From Candidatus Riflebacteria bacterium HGW-Riflebacteria-2 (lineage in GTDB: Bacteria > Muiribacteriota > Ozemobacteria > Ozemobacterales > Ozemobacteraceae): 64,000 nt of DNA. A program made the translations under genes and the position numbers. Position 1 is the first letter of the stretch, and every line of letters starts with the position of its first letter. The stretch is taken from NCBI GenBank assembly GCA_002839435.1, contig PGYA01000026.1:1-64000 (forward strand), read 5' to 3'. Below, piece by piece: positions 51,638 to 60,813 of this stretch. The notes beneath the pieces were generated by a model. That model was given only the letters and a program-made list of their open reading frames with translations. It was not told the origin of the DNA and did no database searches.

Positions 51638-54301
51638 TCAGCGTTGCCTCAGAGTACCATGCTCTTCACTAAAATCCAATAGTGATTGAATATTTTTTTC
51701 GAGCCGGTTCAAAGCACGGCGCTCCTGCGAGGGCAGTGAGCGAATTTCGCTCAATACACGGTCGCGGCTCTGTGGGTTCTTGCTGAATTCTTCTTTGATC
51801 TGATTGAGCAGTCTGTCTTCTACGCTTGACAGCAGGTCGGCGCGTTCGAGAATAACGCGCTCGCTCGATTGTCCGGCCGGGATGCGTCGAGAGGCGGCGC
51901 TGGCAAGATTCTGAAGCTCGCTGGCCGAGTCAGGCTGCATGAAATTGGCAATTTCTTTCATAAGAGCGATTCTCTGGCTGCTGCTGTTGATGGCCTCGAT
52001 ACCGAAGCTGAAAAGCATCAGCCGGTAACCATCGACTGCTTTGACACCGGCCACGCCGCTTGATTTTATACCGCGCGATACCGCGCCGGGTTTGTGGCTG
52101 GGGCCGTTCATTTCACTGTCGTCGGCTTTATCGCGCGCGCCTTCTTCGTATTTGATAATGGGTTCGGCGCCTTTGAGAGGATCGATTTCGTCGGGCCATT
52201 TCTGGTTGTTGGCACCATCGCCGCCAAATATCTGAAAACTCTGGCCACCGGCAAAGCCGTTGGCACCAGAAACTACATGCACGTTGACGTCATCCTGAAC
52301 GAAGCGCGCCTTGCAACGGGTGCGCAAAAAGTCGCTTTCGCGCATGGTGAAAGCCAGATCCTGGCCGTTAAGAACCAGCCGACCACCTGACTTGAGGAAG
52401 CTGTCGAGCGCGGCTATTTCTTCTTCGGTGAGCGACTGCTCTGGCGTGGAATCCTGGGCGGCTACCAGCACCCAGCCGTCAAGATAACGTTTGAGCACTT
52501 CCGGGCGCAGCTCGCCGTCGAACACGCGATCCCAGGTGTCGAATTTTACACCGGCACCCTGCAGCATCTGCTGGAGCACAGGACTAGCCGGCGAGAAGTG
52601 GTCGGTGATGACGAGAAGAGCATGACCGGTAGAGGCGAAGGGCTCTTTGACATAAAAAGTTGTTTTGATAGTGGAATCAGGCAGGCCCTGACCTGAAAGT
52701 GTCAGGTTGAGAGTTATTTCGCTGTGAACCGGCGCGTCTTCAGATACGGTGAATTTGAAGCCTTTAATGAGCTCGACCTTGCCGGGAGCTGGCAACCGGG
52801 TTACTGTTGCTGCCATTTCGCTGCTGTCGATAAGTTTGCTGTCAGATTTGCAGGCGATGTCTGCGCTGGCGAGAGGCTTTCGCCCCAGGTTGCGCACAGA
52901 AAGGAGCACTGACACTTCTTCACCGGCAGCAATGCGGCCGTCTTTGTTCTTGTCTTCCAGAATAACGTCTTCGAGCTTCAGATAGGCCAGGTTGGGAGTG
53001 GCCAGTTCGCTGAGGAAATTGAACCATTCGGTTTCCTGGGCGAGAGTATGGACCTTGTAGCGTTTGTGATATGTTCTGAAACCCTGACGGGTCGGGAAAA
53101 ATATCGAAATGCCGGTGCTGTTGGCGAATTTATCGCCGTTGCTTGCCATTTTGCTGATGTAGCCGCCGGTGCGACGTTCGCCTCGCAGAGTTTTAAGCAG
53201 ACTGGCGGCTGCCGACCTGGTTTCGGAATTCACTTTTGCCTCGATCAGCAGTTCGAGAAAATGTCCGAGATCGACATAGTCGCCAAACGAATATTTGAGC
53301 GCTTCGTTGCGGGCGTTCTCGTATTTGTCGATTTCGTGAATGTTGCGGCGGGCAGAATTGCAGAAATTATTGAGTGCGCTTTTGAATGCTTCGCTTTTGC
53401 TTGAATCAATGGCAGAAAGAACTACTGCGGTATTGCCCTGCGACCCGCCGACATAAGATTTGTTGTAGGAGTTTACTATGGTTTCGGCGAGTTCTTTTGC
53501 TTGCATGGCCGGCTTTTTGGTCATGGCTGCGGCGATAAGGTCGTAAGGCCAGCCGCGCTCGGGTTCGAGATCAGGTGACCCTACCTGGTAAAGCGCGTAT
53601 GGCGCTGCTGTCCAGGAGACTTCTACCATCTGCATAAGGCAGGCATCGAATCCGAGGATGTCGATTGGCTGACCAAGTATGTCTTTGATCTGGCCAAGAG
53701 TCTCACCGAGAACAGGTATGCTCATCGAGGTCTTGGAAGTATCGTCGTAGGAAATATTGTAGGAAATATTGTTTATCGCAGCCTGCATGCCAGCGGGCAG
53801 ACCAATTTCGCCAACTTCGGCTTCCATGGCGCCGGGTTGAATTTCTTTCCAGCCGGTACCGTGATTCCAGAGGATAAGGGCGTAGCGCCTGGCCGGGTAA
53901 TTCTCTTTAACCCATTCGACAAAGTCTGTCAGGGCAAGCGGATCGGCCATATCGACGTTGCCGAGATCTTTGACCATCTGGGAGTTCATTTTATCGGGTT
54001 CTTTGTCTTTTGTGATATAAAAGCGCCGGGCCCCGGACCATTTAAGTTCGGAGTTGTTAGAATAACCGCCGTTGCGGTCGATCTGCGCAACAAAATTGAG
54101 ATGGTCGCTCGAACCATACTTTTCGATTTCGTTTATATCGAGCGAAGTTGCGGCTTCAAGGTTATTGTCGGCCGCCATGAAAATCATGAAAGTCCACTCT
54201 TTTTCGCTTGCCTGTGCTGCCGCAGAGGCTGGTGAAATCGCTGCGAAAAGCAGAATTGCGATGATTAAAGCTGTCGAGGTTCTTATACTAGTATTATCCA
54301 C
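51638..54301 (-). CDS. Secreted clostripain-family (C11) cysteine peptidase
   Basis: 887 aa from the GTG at 54301 (GGAGG six bases upstream). Longer in-frame starts lie inside the promoter, so this start is preferred. A signal peptide (1-30) precedes the C11 domain (about 35-400), with His147 in LWNHGTGW and Cys221 in LGFDACLMQM. Next come a CARDB-like Ig domain (about 410-525), a glutamine-amidotransferase/ThuA-like domain (about 545-690) opening LLVITDHFSP and a coiled C-terminus. It is presumably an exported or surface protease. It is transcribed towards ftsL 61 bp later, so it may share a transcript with the division genes. Confidence 0.9.
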   Translation of the reverse strand: MDNTSIRTSTALIIAILLFAAISPASAAAQASEKEWTFMIFMAADNNLEAATSLDINEIEKYGSSDHLNFVAQIDRNGGYSNNSELKWSGARRFYITKDKEPDKMNSQMVKDLGNVDMADPLALTDFVEWVKENYPARRYALILWNHGTGWKEIQPGAMEAEVGEIGLPAGMQAAINNISYNISYDDTSKTSMSIPVLGETLGQIKDILGQPIDILGFDACLMQMVEVSWTAAPYALYQVGSPDLEPERGWPYDLIAAAMTKKPAMQAKELAETIVNSYNKSYVGGSQGNTAVVLSAIDSSKSEAFKSALNNFCNSARRNIHEIDKYENARNEALKYSFGDYVDLGHFLELLIEAKVNSETRSAAASLLKTLRGERRTGGYISKMASNGDKFANSTGISIFFPTRQGFRTYHKRYKVHTLAQETEWFNFLSELATPNLAYLKLEDVILEDKNKDGRIAAGEEVSVLLSVRNLGRKPLASADIACKSDSKLIDSSEMAATVTRLPAPGKVELIKGFKFTVSEDAPVHSEITLNLTLSGQGLPDSTIKTTFYVKEPFASTGHALLVITDHFSPASPVLQQMLQGAGVKFDTWDRVFDGELRPEVLKRYLDGWVLVAAQDSTPEQSLTEEEIAALDSFLKSGGRLVLNGQDLAFTMRESDFLRTRCKARFVQDDVNVHVVSGANGFAGGQSFQIFGGDGANNQKWPDEIDPLKGAEPIIKYEEGARDKADDSEMNGPSHKPGAVSRGIKSSGVAGVKAVDGYRLMLFSFGIEAINSSSQRIALMKEIANFMQPDSASELQNLASAASRRIPAGQSSERVILERADLLSSVEDRLLNQIKEEFSKNPQSRDRVLSEIRSLPSQERRALNRLEKNIQSLLDFSEEHGTLRQR

Positions 54302-54332
54302 ACTTTTCCTCCAGCGCTGACTAAGCAATTTA

Positions 54333-54361
54333 ATTATACGGTTCTGTACAGAGAGTGTCAA
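54333..54361 (-). promoter_or_regulatory. Consensus sigma-70 promoter upstream of the C11 protease gene
   Basis: On the minus strand TTGACA (54361-54356), exactly 17 bp and TATAAT (54338-54333): a perfect match to both boxes with optimal spacing. The predicted transcript starts near 54326, which selects the GTG at 54301 as the protease start. Confidence 0.85.
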
Positions 54362-54419
54362 TTGCACCTCGCAAAATTCAGGGTAATAATCATCAGATTG
54401 ATTTTCTGTGAGTAAATAT

Positions 54420-54448
54420 TTGACTTGGAGGATAGTATATGCTAATTT
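54420..54448 (+). promoter_or_regulatory. Possible promoter of the 84-residue protein gene
   Basis: TTGACT (54420-54425), a 17-bp spacer and TAATTT (54443-54448), about 34 bp before the ATG. The second box is a weak match. Confidence 0.4.
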
Positions 54449-54481
54449 ATTCTCAAACTTCCTTGAAGGGAGGATAGAGTA

Positions 54482-54736
54482 ATGGCACGTGCAAAGACGA
54501 TCAAAAAAGCTGGTGCAGCCAGTGAAGAAGTTGCTCCCAAGAAAAAGGGTAAGACCACTTCAGGTGAGGCTCGCGAGTATTCGGTGACTGAAACGTTCGC
54601 TAAAGGTGACATTGTGTATCATAAAATATGGGATGACACCGGAGAAGTTATCGAAACAGGAACCACCGACGACGGAATCAACAAAATGAAAGTTGCTTTC
54701 GAAAAGGTTGGAGTAAAAAATCTGCGAATGGGTTGA
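54482..54736 (+). CDS. Small protein with CarD/PcrA-C-terminus-like SH3 fold
   Basis: 84 aa. A Lys/Ala-rich N-terminal tail (1-30) is followed by a compact domain with FAKGDIVYHKIWDDTGEVIETG and MKVAFEKVGVKNL. This matches the pattern of the RNA-polymerase-binding SH3-like tail of PcrA/UvrD and CarD-type proteins (xxGDxVxHxxxGxGxV ... VxFxxxGxKxL). The function is unknown. GGGAGG precedes the ATG and a strong terminator follows, so it is a single-gene unit. Confidence 0.85.
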   Translation: MARAKTIKKAGAASEEVAPKKKGKTTSGEAREYSVTETFAKGDIVYHKIWDDTGEVIETGTTDDGINKMKVAFEKVGVKNLRMG

Positions 54737-54754
54737 TAAGATATATCCAGCTAG

Positions 54755-54785
54755 AAAAAGACCCGGTTAGGCCGGGTCTTTTTTT
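54755..54785 (+). terminator. Terminator of the 84-residue protein gene
   Basis: The stem AGACCCGG/CCGGGTCT flanked by A and T runs has loop TTAGG and ends in seven T. It could also act on the opposite strand. Confidence 0.93.
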
Positions 54786-54815
54786 AGAAAAAGCTGGTAG
54801 AATGAGGACTTAAAG

Positions 54816-57113
54816 TTGGGCAACCACAGCTTGCGACAGAACGGCTTCTGGCTTTTGAAGCCGTGCACCAGAAAACTAATTGGATTCTTGTCGCACCAGG
54901 ATTCACGTCTCCGTGGCGAAGGCGCGCGGTCTCTTGGCAAGATTGGCGACCCGGAAGCGGTAAAGCCTCTGATCGAGGCCCTGTTGCAGGAACGCCAGGA
55001 TGAGCAGATGCCTCTGGCTCTGGCTGAGATAGGTGATCCACAGGCTTTACAACCGCTTCTTGATGCCTTCAAAGAGGCTGACCGTGAAGTACGGCCAAAC
55101 ATTGCGCTGGCTCTTGGTGCATTTCATGACCGCAAGGCCGTAGACGCGCTTATAGAAGGCTTGAGTGATCTCGACCCCAATGTGCGTTTCTGCAGTATAA
55201 GTTCGCTTGGCAGACTCAAGGACAGCTCGGCGGTATCGCATCTTCTGGGTTGTCTGGGCGAGAACAACGAATGGATATTTCTTAACGTTGTCGATGCTCT
55301 GGCTCGTCTCGGGGCACACCGCGCCACGAATCCGCTGGTTGCTTTTTATCTGAAGGAAAGAAACGAGCGTAAGCGTTCGGCGATCATTACTGCGCTTGGT
55401 GCGATCGGTGATCTTACTTCGGTTCCGACTTTGACCAAAGCGCTGCGCGATACTGACGACCGCGTCAAGGCTAATGCGGTCGAAAGTCTGGTGCGTCTTG
55501 GTCTGCCGGCTGAAAAAGCTCTGGTATTGATTCAGCCGTTTCTCAAGCACCCGAACAACCGTGTGCGTGGTAATGCCATGGTTGCTGCCGCCAATCTTGG
55601 TGGTGTAGACCTGACACCGATCATGCGCAGCATGCTGGAAGATCCGGATAAGTGGATTCGCGCCACCCTGGGTTATGTCTTGTCGGTCATCGACCATGAA
55701 AAGGCCCTTGAAATGAGCATAGAGCTGCTCAAGGACGAGGATTCGGATGTGCGCAAGAACGCCGCTCTGGCGCTGGCCAACCGTGCCAGAGAAGCTCAGA
55801 CCGAGCTTCTGGTTCGCATGCTTTCTGACAAGATTCCTTTTGTCAAGCTGCAGGCAGTCATTACACTCGGCCGTTTGCGCATTGTTTCGGCGGTGCCATG
55901 GCTGGTCAAGATGCTTAAAACCGACCGCAACTTCAAGATCAGGTCGGCGGTAATCACCAGTCTGGGGCGTATTGGCGACCGTTCCGGCATTCCCACTTTA
56001 CAGAACGCTCTGCGCGACCGTGATTCACGCGTGCGCGCCAATGCTGTCGAAAGCCTCGAAGAGGTTCTGAGCGAAGCTGGTATCAATATTTTGCGGCCAA
56101 TGTTGCGTGACAGCGACAATAGAACGCGGTCAAACGCTGCCAAAGCTCTTTTCAGGCTTGGTGATGTCGAAGTGCTGCAGGAACTTGAAAAAATGCTGGC
56201 TGACAGCGAAACTGCCACCAGGATTTCAGCGGCTTATGTGCTTGGCCAGATTGGCCTGGCGCTGCGCGAAATTGAGACTTCACCGCTGCTGTCACCACTC
56301 AAGAACAGCCTGGCCCAGATTAAAAACCCCGAGGCGGAAGCTGTTGCTGCCCTTGAAAAGAAGGCAGCGCAAGCGGAGGCACCTGCCCCCGAACCTGCAG
56401 CAGTTGTGCCGCCCGCTTCCCCGCCACCAGAAAAGCCTCTTCCCGAGGACAAAGAATCATTGCGACGATTGTTTCTCGAGCACTTTCAGGAAAGCCGCTT
56501 TGAAGAGGCCCTTGTTGGCGTCAATAATTTTCTCAAGAAGTTTCCGCATGATCTGATGGCGGTGTTTTTTGCCGGCAATCTGAATTTTCAGCTGAATCGT
56601 ATCGATGATGCGATCGCAAATTTCAGCAAGGTCATCGAGCTTGATCCCTTTCATGTGCAGGCGCACAGCAATATTGGTATCGCCTGTTACCGCAGTGGCA
56701 AACTACAGGAAGCGATCGATTATTTTAAGAAGGCTTTGCAGCTGAAACCGGATCTGTCGGTGATCAGGTTCAACCTTGCCAGTCTTTTTCTCAAGGCTAA
56801 TCGCTGGGAAGACGCGATCCGGCAGTTCGAAGAGGGTTTCAAATACCAGGAGCCCAATGCCCGGAATCTTACCAATATGGCTTTTGCGTGCCAGAAGAAC
56901 GGCGATTTTGAAAAAGCTGCACAGGCATACGCGCGCGCGCTCGAACTGGACGGCCGCGATGCCGGCATTTATTATAATCTGGCGCTGATACTGGTTAAGA
57001 GCGGCAAAAAGGCCGACGCAGTTCAGCTGTTACAGCGCTCTCTCAGCGAAGTGCCCGAGAATTCGCCGGGTTTAAAGAATCTTCGCGACCTGCTTGAGCG
57101 CCTGAAGGTCTGA
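54816..57113 (+). CDS. HEAT-repeat / TPR fusion protein
   Basis: 765 aa from a TTG with TGAGGA eight bases upstream. Residues about 25-500 are around fifteen HEAT/PBS-lyase-type helical repeats, each with a pattern like RLRGEGARSLGKIGDPEAVKPL. A Pro/Ala-rich linker (about 520-555) joins four or five TPR units (about 560-750, for example QAHSNIGIACYRSGKLQEAIDY). There is no signal peptide or membrane helix. It is probably a cytoplasmic scaffold. The cyclase gene starts 14 bases downstream, so the two are cotranscribed. Confidence 0.93.
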   Translation: MGNHSLRQNGFWLLKPCTRKLIGFLSHQDSRLRGEGARSLGKIGDPEAVKPLIEALLQERQDEQMPLALAEIGDPQALQPLLDAFKEADREVRPNIALALGAFHDRKAVDALIEGLSDLDPNVRFCSISSLGRLKDSSAVSHLLGCLGENNEWIFLNVVDALARLGAHRATNPLVAFYLKERNERKRSAIITALGAIGDLTSVPTLTKALRDTDDRVKANAVESLVRLGLPAEKALVLIQPFLKHPNNRVRGNAMVAAANLGGVDLTPIMRSMLEDPDKWIRATLGYVLSVIDHEKALEMSIELLKDEDSDVRKNAALALANRAREAQTELLVRMLSDKIPFVKLQAVITLGRLRIVSAVPWLVKMLKTDRNFKIRSAVITSLGRIGDRSGIPTLQNALRDRDSRVRANAVESLEEVLSEAGINILRPMLRDSDNRTRSNAAKALFRLGDVEVLQELEKMLADSETATRISAAYVLGQIGLALREIETSPLLSPLKNSLAQIKNPEAEAVAALEKKAAQAEAPAPEPAAVVPPASPPPEKPLPEDKESLRRLFLEHFQESRFEEALVGVNNFLKKFPHDLMAVFFAGNLNFQLNRIDDAIANFSKVIELDPFHVQAHSNIGIACYRSGKLQEAIDYFKKALQLKPDLSVIRFNLASLFLKANRWEDAIRQFEEGFKYQEPNARNLTNMAFACQKNGDFEKAAQAYARALELDGRDAGIYYNLALILVKSGKKADAVQLLQRSLSEVPENSPGLKNLRDLLERLKV

Positions 57114-57127
57114 TTTAAGGAGCTGTT

Positions 57128-58285
57128 ATGGAAAACCGCCTGATGACAATCGTGTTCATCGACATGCAGGGCTATACCAAACGCTCAGCCTCGCAAACTA
57201 TCGAAGAAATGAAGCTTTTTCACGATCAGATGTTCAAATTTGTCTCTGATATCGTGGAAAGACAGGGTGGCGTGATGGTTAAAACCATGGGCGACGGCTT
57301 CATGGTGCGCTTTGATTCGCCAACCAATGCGGTGCAGACCGGCATCGAGATTCAACGCAAGCTCGAAAGTCGCAATGCCCAGATGATGAACCCTGACAGC
57401 ATTGTGCGTTTCAGAATAGGTATTAACACAGGCGAAGTCGGCATCGACGAAAATGGTGACCTCTTTGGCGACCCGGTTAATATTGCCGCACGAATTCAGA
57501 CTTTTGCCGATACCAACGATGTTTTTATTTCAGAGTCAACTTATCTTGCTATGAACCGCAATGAATTTGGCTCGGTTGATCTCGGCGCCCAGGAACTTAA
57601 AAACGCGACACGTGAGATCAAAATTTACAAGGTCCTCAAGAATGGTTCGCCGGGTGTTACTTTATCAGCCGCCAAAAAACCTTCTGCTGCTCAGCAGAAA
57701 ACCGGCCTTTCTGATTCACATAAAAAGCTGATTGTTGCCGGAGTTGTCGGCGGATTGATCTTTTTCACTTTGCTGGCCGGCTATTTTATTGGCGCGCGGC
57801 GGAACCGGAAACCTGCTGATTTAAAGCAGCCGCCGGTAGTGTCAAATGATCCGCAGCAACCGATCCTGCCGATTCCGCCAGGAACGCAACAGGCAGCGGT
57901 GCCAGATATGAACCAGCCACCGGGGCAGCCACAACCTGTTTCTGCGCCTCCTGTCCGAGGAAGAACCCTGTTGACAAACGACCCTTTCCAGCTCCCTTTA
58001 AACCTTAATGAGCATGAGCGCCGTGTTATCGGCGACATTCAGAGGCTTTTTCATGATGGCGAATTCAATCGCGCCGAAATACTTTGTGGCGAAATGGTAT
58101 ACCGGGTTGGCGATCAGCAGAAAGCGGTATTTGCACTGATGCTGTCAGAAATGTTCTGGATGCAGGATAAGAAGAAGGACGCCGAACAGGTTTTCGCTAA
58201 TCTGCGTGATCTCAAAATCCCGGATCAAGGCAAAAAACTTATCGAAACTGCGATTGGCAATATCAAAGACCGCCGCCGCAACTGA
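57128..58285 (+). CDS. Class III adenylate cyclase with membrane helix and C-terminal cytosolic-type helical region
   Basis: 385 aa. The cyclase domain is N-terminal (about 1-180): metal ligands Asp12 (FIDMQGY) and Asp56 (TMGDGF), adenine-selecting Lys52 and Asp115, and transition-state Asn118/Arg122 (VNIAAR). A single membrane helix lies near 203-224, then a Pro/Gln-rich linker and a C-terminal helical domain of about 100 residues beyond the membrane. This order (cyclase first, membrane helix after) is the reverse of most sensor cyclases. It should make cAMP. AAGGAG precedes the ATG. Confidence 0.92.
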   Translation: MENRLMTIVFIDMQGYTKRSASQTIEEMKLFHDQMFKFVSDIVERQGGVMVKTMGDGFMVRFDSPTNAVQTGIEIQRKLESRNAQMMNPDSIVRFRIGINTGEVGIDENGDLFGDPVNIAARIQTFADTNDVFISESTYLAMNRNEFGSVDLGAQELKNATREIKIYKVLKNGSPGVTLSAAKKPSAAQQKTGLSDSHKKLIVAGVVGGLIFFTLLAGYFIGARRNRKPADLKQPPVVSNDPQQPILPIPPGTQQAAVPDMNQPPGQPQPVSAPPVRGRTLLTNDPFQLPLNLNEHERRVIGDIQRLFHDGEFNRAEILCGEMVYRVGDQQKAVFALMLSEMFWMQDKKKDAEQVFANLRDLKIPDQGKKLIETAIGNIKDRRRN

Positions 58286-58294
58286 ACTGTTAAT

Positions 58295-58333
58295 AAAAAA
58301 ACAGAGCCGGCATTTTGCCGGCTCTGTTTTTTT
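58295..58333. terminator. Bidirectional terminator between the cyclase and iorB genes
   Basis: AACAGAGCCGGC/GCCGGCTCTGTT with a five-base loop is flanked by an A run and a T run, so it can terminate both convergent genes. Confidence 0.93.
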
Positions 58334-58341
58334 CATAAAAG

Positions 58342-58917
58342 TCAGGCGAGTTCCCAGCCGGTTTTGAACGCTTTCAGGTTGAGTTCCTGCAGGCGCTGCG
58401 GCACCATTTTCTTGATCATTTCGGGCCAGATTTCGGGCTTGATCTCATCGACATGGCGGGCGAGCACGCCGAGCAGAACAACGTTGAGGCACTTCTGGTT
58501 GCCGAGTTCGCGGGCTTTGCCTATAGCATCGACCGAAGTCACTTCGGCAGAAATTTTGGCGAGGGTTTCGGTAATGTTTTGTGGGTATCTGGCGTTGCCG
58601 GCCGAAACCGACATTGGCAGAATATTCTGGGCGTTGCTGATGACCAGCCCGCCTGGTTTGAGGTATTCGGTCCAGCGCAGGGCTTCGAGTTCTTCGAAGG
58701 CCAGCAGAATATCACATTCACCTTTTCTGATAATGGGCGAGCAGATGCGTTCGCCAAAACGAACGTGGCTTACTACGCTGCCGCCACGCTGTGCCATGCC
58801 GTGAATCTCTGACTTTTTAACATCGAAGCCGGCTTCCATGGCACATTCAGCCAGCAGGTTGCTGGCGAGAAGAGTTCCCTGACCACCTACACCACAGAGT
58901 AGAATGTTTTTGGTCAT
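58342..58917 (-). CDS. iorB: Indolepyruvate ferredoxin oxidoreductase, beta subunit
   Basis: 191 aa. The gamma-type 2-oxoacid:acceptor oxidoreductase domain has GVGGQGTLLASNLLAECA at its start, KKSEIHGMAQRGGSVVSHVR and DILLAFEELEALRW. It forms the complex with the alpha subunit encoded three bases upstream on the same strand. The enzyme oxidises aryl pyruvates to aryl-acetyl-CoA with ferredoxin reduction, usually in anaerobic amino-acid fermentation. Confidence 0.94.
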   Translation of the reverse strand: MTKNILLCGVGGQGTLLASNLLAECAMEAGFDVKKSEIHGMAQRGGSVVSHVRFGERICSPIIRKGECDILLAFEELEALRWTEYLKPGGLVISNAQNILPMSVSAGNARYPQNITETLAKISAEVTSVDAIGKARELGNQKCLNVVLLGVLARHVDEIKPEIWPEMIKKMVPQRLQELNLKAFKTGWELA

Positions 58918-58920
58918 GTC

Positions 58921-60699
58921 TTATGCCTCCTCTTTTGCCTGGGTAATGGCACCGGGTCTGCAAACTGCAGCGCAGAGGCCACAATGCACGCAAAGGGCCT
59001 GGTTGATCTGGGTCTTGCCGTCCTGCTGGTTGACTTCGATTGCCGGGCAGCCGAGTTTCCAGCAGATTCCGCATTTAACGCATTTATCGCGGTTGATAGA
59101 TACCAGGCGCACTCTTGGCTTGTAACTCTTGAGCAGAAAACAGGGGCGGCGCGCGATGATTACCGAAGGTTCGCTGTCGGCAAGTGCTGTTTTAAGCGTT
59201 GCTTCAACCGTCTTGAGGTCGAAAGGATCGACGGCATGAACGTTGGTTACGCCACAGGCGTGGCAGATTGCGGCAAAATCAAGAACCTTGGCGGGCTCAC
59301 CTTTGAGAGTTCGGCCACTGGCCGGGTTTTCCTGGTGCCCGGTCATGGCAGTGATCGAGTTGTCGAGAATCATGGTTACATGCCGGCCCTTGTTGTAAAC
59401 GGTGTCAATGAGGCCGGTTATGCCTGAATGCATGAAAGTTGATTCGCCGAGAACAGCGACGAGTTTGCCGTGAATTTTATCTTTCATGGCTTTTTCGATA
59501 CCAAGCGAGTTGGTGATCGAGGCTCCCATGCAGACAATGGTATGCATGGCGTTATGAGGCGCAAAAGCGCCGAGGCTGTAACAGCCGATATCGCCGGTGA
59601 CAGTGCAGTCAAGCTTGCGCAGCATGAAGAAAATTCCACGATGCGGGCAGCCGGGACAGAGAACTGGCGGTCGCACAGGAATTTCAACGTCTGGCATCGT
59701 TGTCGTCTGCGGCATGGCTTTGTCGACGAATTCCTTAAGGGACTCGTGAATGATGTCCGGGTTGAGTTCGCCGCAGACTGGCAGACGGTTTTTACCTATG
59801 CATTTTATGCCGAGAACGCGTACAGCGGTCTCGATGAATGGTTCGTTTTCTTCAATTACGATAAGGGTTTCGACGCTTTCGGCAAATTTTTTAATCAGTT
59901 CCGTTGGTATTGGGAAAGTAAGGCCAAGCTTGAGGTATGAAGCTTTCGGAAAGATTTCGCGGGCATGGCTGTAGCTGATACCAGAGGAGATGATGCCGAT
60001 TCGCGTGTCACCAGCTTCGATGCGGTTGAATTCGCAATTGTTGCCAAATTCGGCGACCTTTTTCAGACGCTCTTCAACTTTGGCATGCAGGCGGCGGGCA
60101 TTGTTGGGCAGCACGCAGTATTTGGCCATGTCGCGTACGAACTCTCGATCTGGTGCGGTTTCGCGCTCGCCAAGACTGACAATGCCTTCAGAGTGTGACG
60201 TTCGCGTGGTCATGCGCAGCATTACCGGTGTGTCGTATTCTTCCGACATTTTCATGGCCGCTTTGGTCATATCTTTGGCTTCCTGGCTGTTGGCAGGTTC
60301 GAACATCGGAATCTTGGCCATCATCGCGTAATAGCGGTTGTCCTGTTCGTTCTGTGAACTGTGCATGCCGGGGTCATCAGCAGATACTATCACCAGTCCG
60401 GCGTTTACCCCGGTATAACCCACAGTAAAAAAAGGGTCGGCGGCCACGTTGAGGCCGACATGCTTCTGGGCGCACAAGGATCTGGCACCGCCATAACAGG
60501 CCCCGATGACTGTTTCCATGGCAGTCTTCTCATTCACTGCCCATTGCGCATCGATCTCATTGTATGTACCGCAATATTCGAGAATTTCGGTCGACGGGGT
60601 ACCCGGATAAGCCGAGGCGAATCTGACGCCGGCTTCCCAGGCACCGCGGGCGATGGCTGCATTTCCTGAGAGAAATGCCCGGTTGGAGGATTGCTTCAT
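58921..60699 (-). CDS. iorA: Indolepyruvate ferredoxin oxidoreductase, alpha subunit
   Basis: 592 aa from the ATG at 60699 with AAGGAGAAAGG upstream; earlier in-frame starts run into the divergent epimerase gene. The N-terminal pyrimidine-binding domain opens SGNAAIARGAWEAGVRFASAYPG; the TPP domain has CPGCPHRGIF, GDIGCYSLGAF and GHQENPASG. Two C-terminal [4Fe-4S] motifs are CVKCGICWKLGCPAI and CVHCGLCAAVCRPGAI. With the beta subunit it oxidises indolepyruvate-type keto acids in the cytoplasm. Confidence 0.95.
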   Translation of the reverse strand: MKQSSNRAFLSGNAAIARGAWEAGVRFASAYPGTPSTEILEYCGTYNEIDAQWAVNEKTAMETVIGACYGGARSLCAQKHVGLNVAADPFFTVGYTGVNAGLVIVSADDPGMHSSQNEQDNRYYAMMAKIPMFEPANSQEAKDMTKAAMKMSEEYDTPVMLRMTTRTSHSEGIVSLGERETAPDREFVRDMAKYCVLPNNARRLHAKVEERLKKVAEFGNNCEFNRIEAGDTRIGIISSGISYSHAREIFPKASYLKLGLTFPIPTELIKKFAESVETLIVIEENEPFIETAVRVLGIKCIGKNRLPVCGELNPDIIHESLKEFVDKAMPQTTTMPDVEIPVRPPVLCPGCPHRGIFFMLRKLDCTVTGDIGCYSLGAFAPHNAMHTIVCMGASITNSLGIEKAMKDKIHGKLVAVLGESTFMHSGITGLIDTVYNKGRHVTMILDNSITAMTGHQENPASGRTLKGEPAKVLDFAAICHACGVTNVHAVDPFDLKTVEATLKTALADSEPSVIIARRPCFLLKSYKPRVRLVSINRDKCVKCGICWKLGCPAIEVNQQDGKTQINQALCVHCGLCAAVCRPGAITQAKEEA

Positions 60700-60733
60700 T
60701 CCTTTCTCCTTTTCTGTAAATTCTGATTGTCGA

Positions 60734-60741
60734 AGTATAGC
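60734..60741 (-). promoter_or_regulatory. Possible extended -10 element of iorAB
   Basis: On the minus strand TGCTATACT includes a TG extension and a TATACT box. No good -35 box is seen upstream. Confidence 0.35.
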
Positions 60742-60760
60742 ATAAAAATCAGAATCGGGC

Positions 60761-60789
60761 TTGCAGCGCCGGCAAAAAGAAGATAACAT
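60761..60789 (+). promoter_or_regulatory. Possible promoter of the UDP-glucuronate epimerase gene
   Basis: TTGCAG (60761-60766), a 17-bp spacer and TAACAT (60784-60789), about 25 bp before the ATG. Confidence 0.4.
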
Positions 60790-60813
60790 CAAAAAAAAGG
60801 CAGGAGCAGTCAA

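Noticed and set aside
51500..54367. Start of the C11 protease at the GTG at 54367
   Set aside because: That start lies inside a perfect -35/-10 promoter, so it would not be in the transcript; the GTG at 54301 has GGAGG upstream.
55047..55697. 216-codon open frame antisense to the HEAT-repeat gene
   Set aside because: A shadow of repetitive coding sequence; no start signal or recognisable protein.
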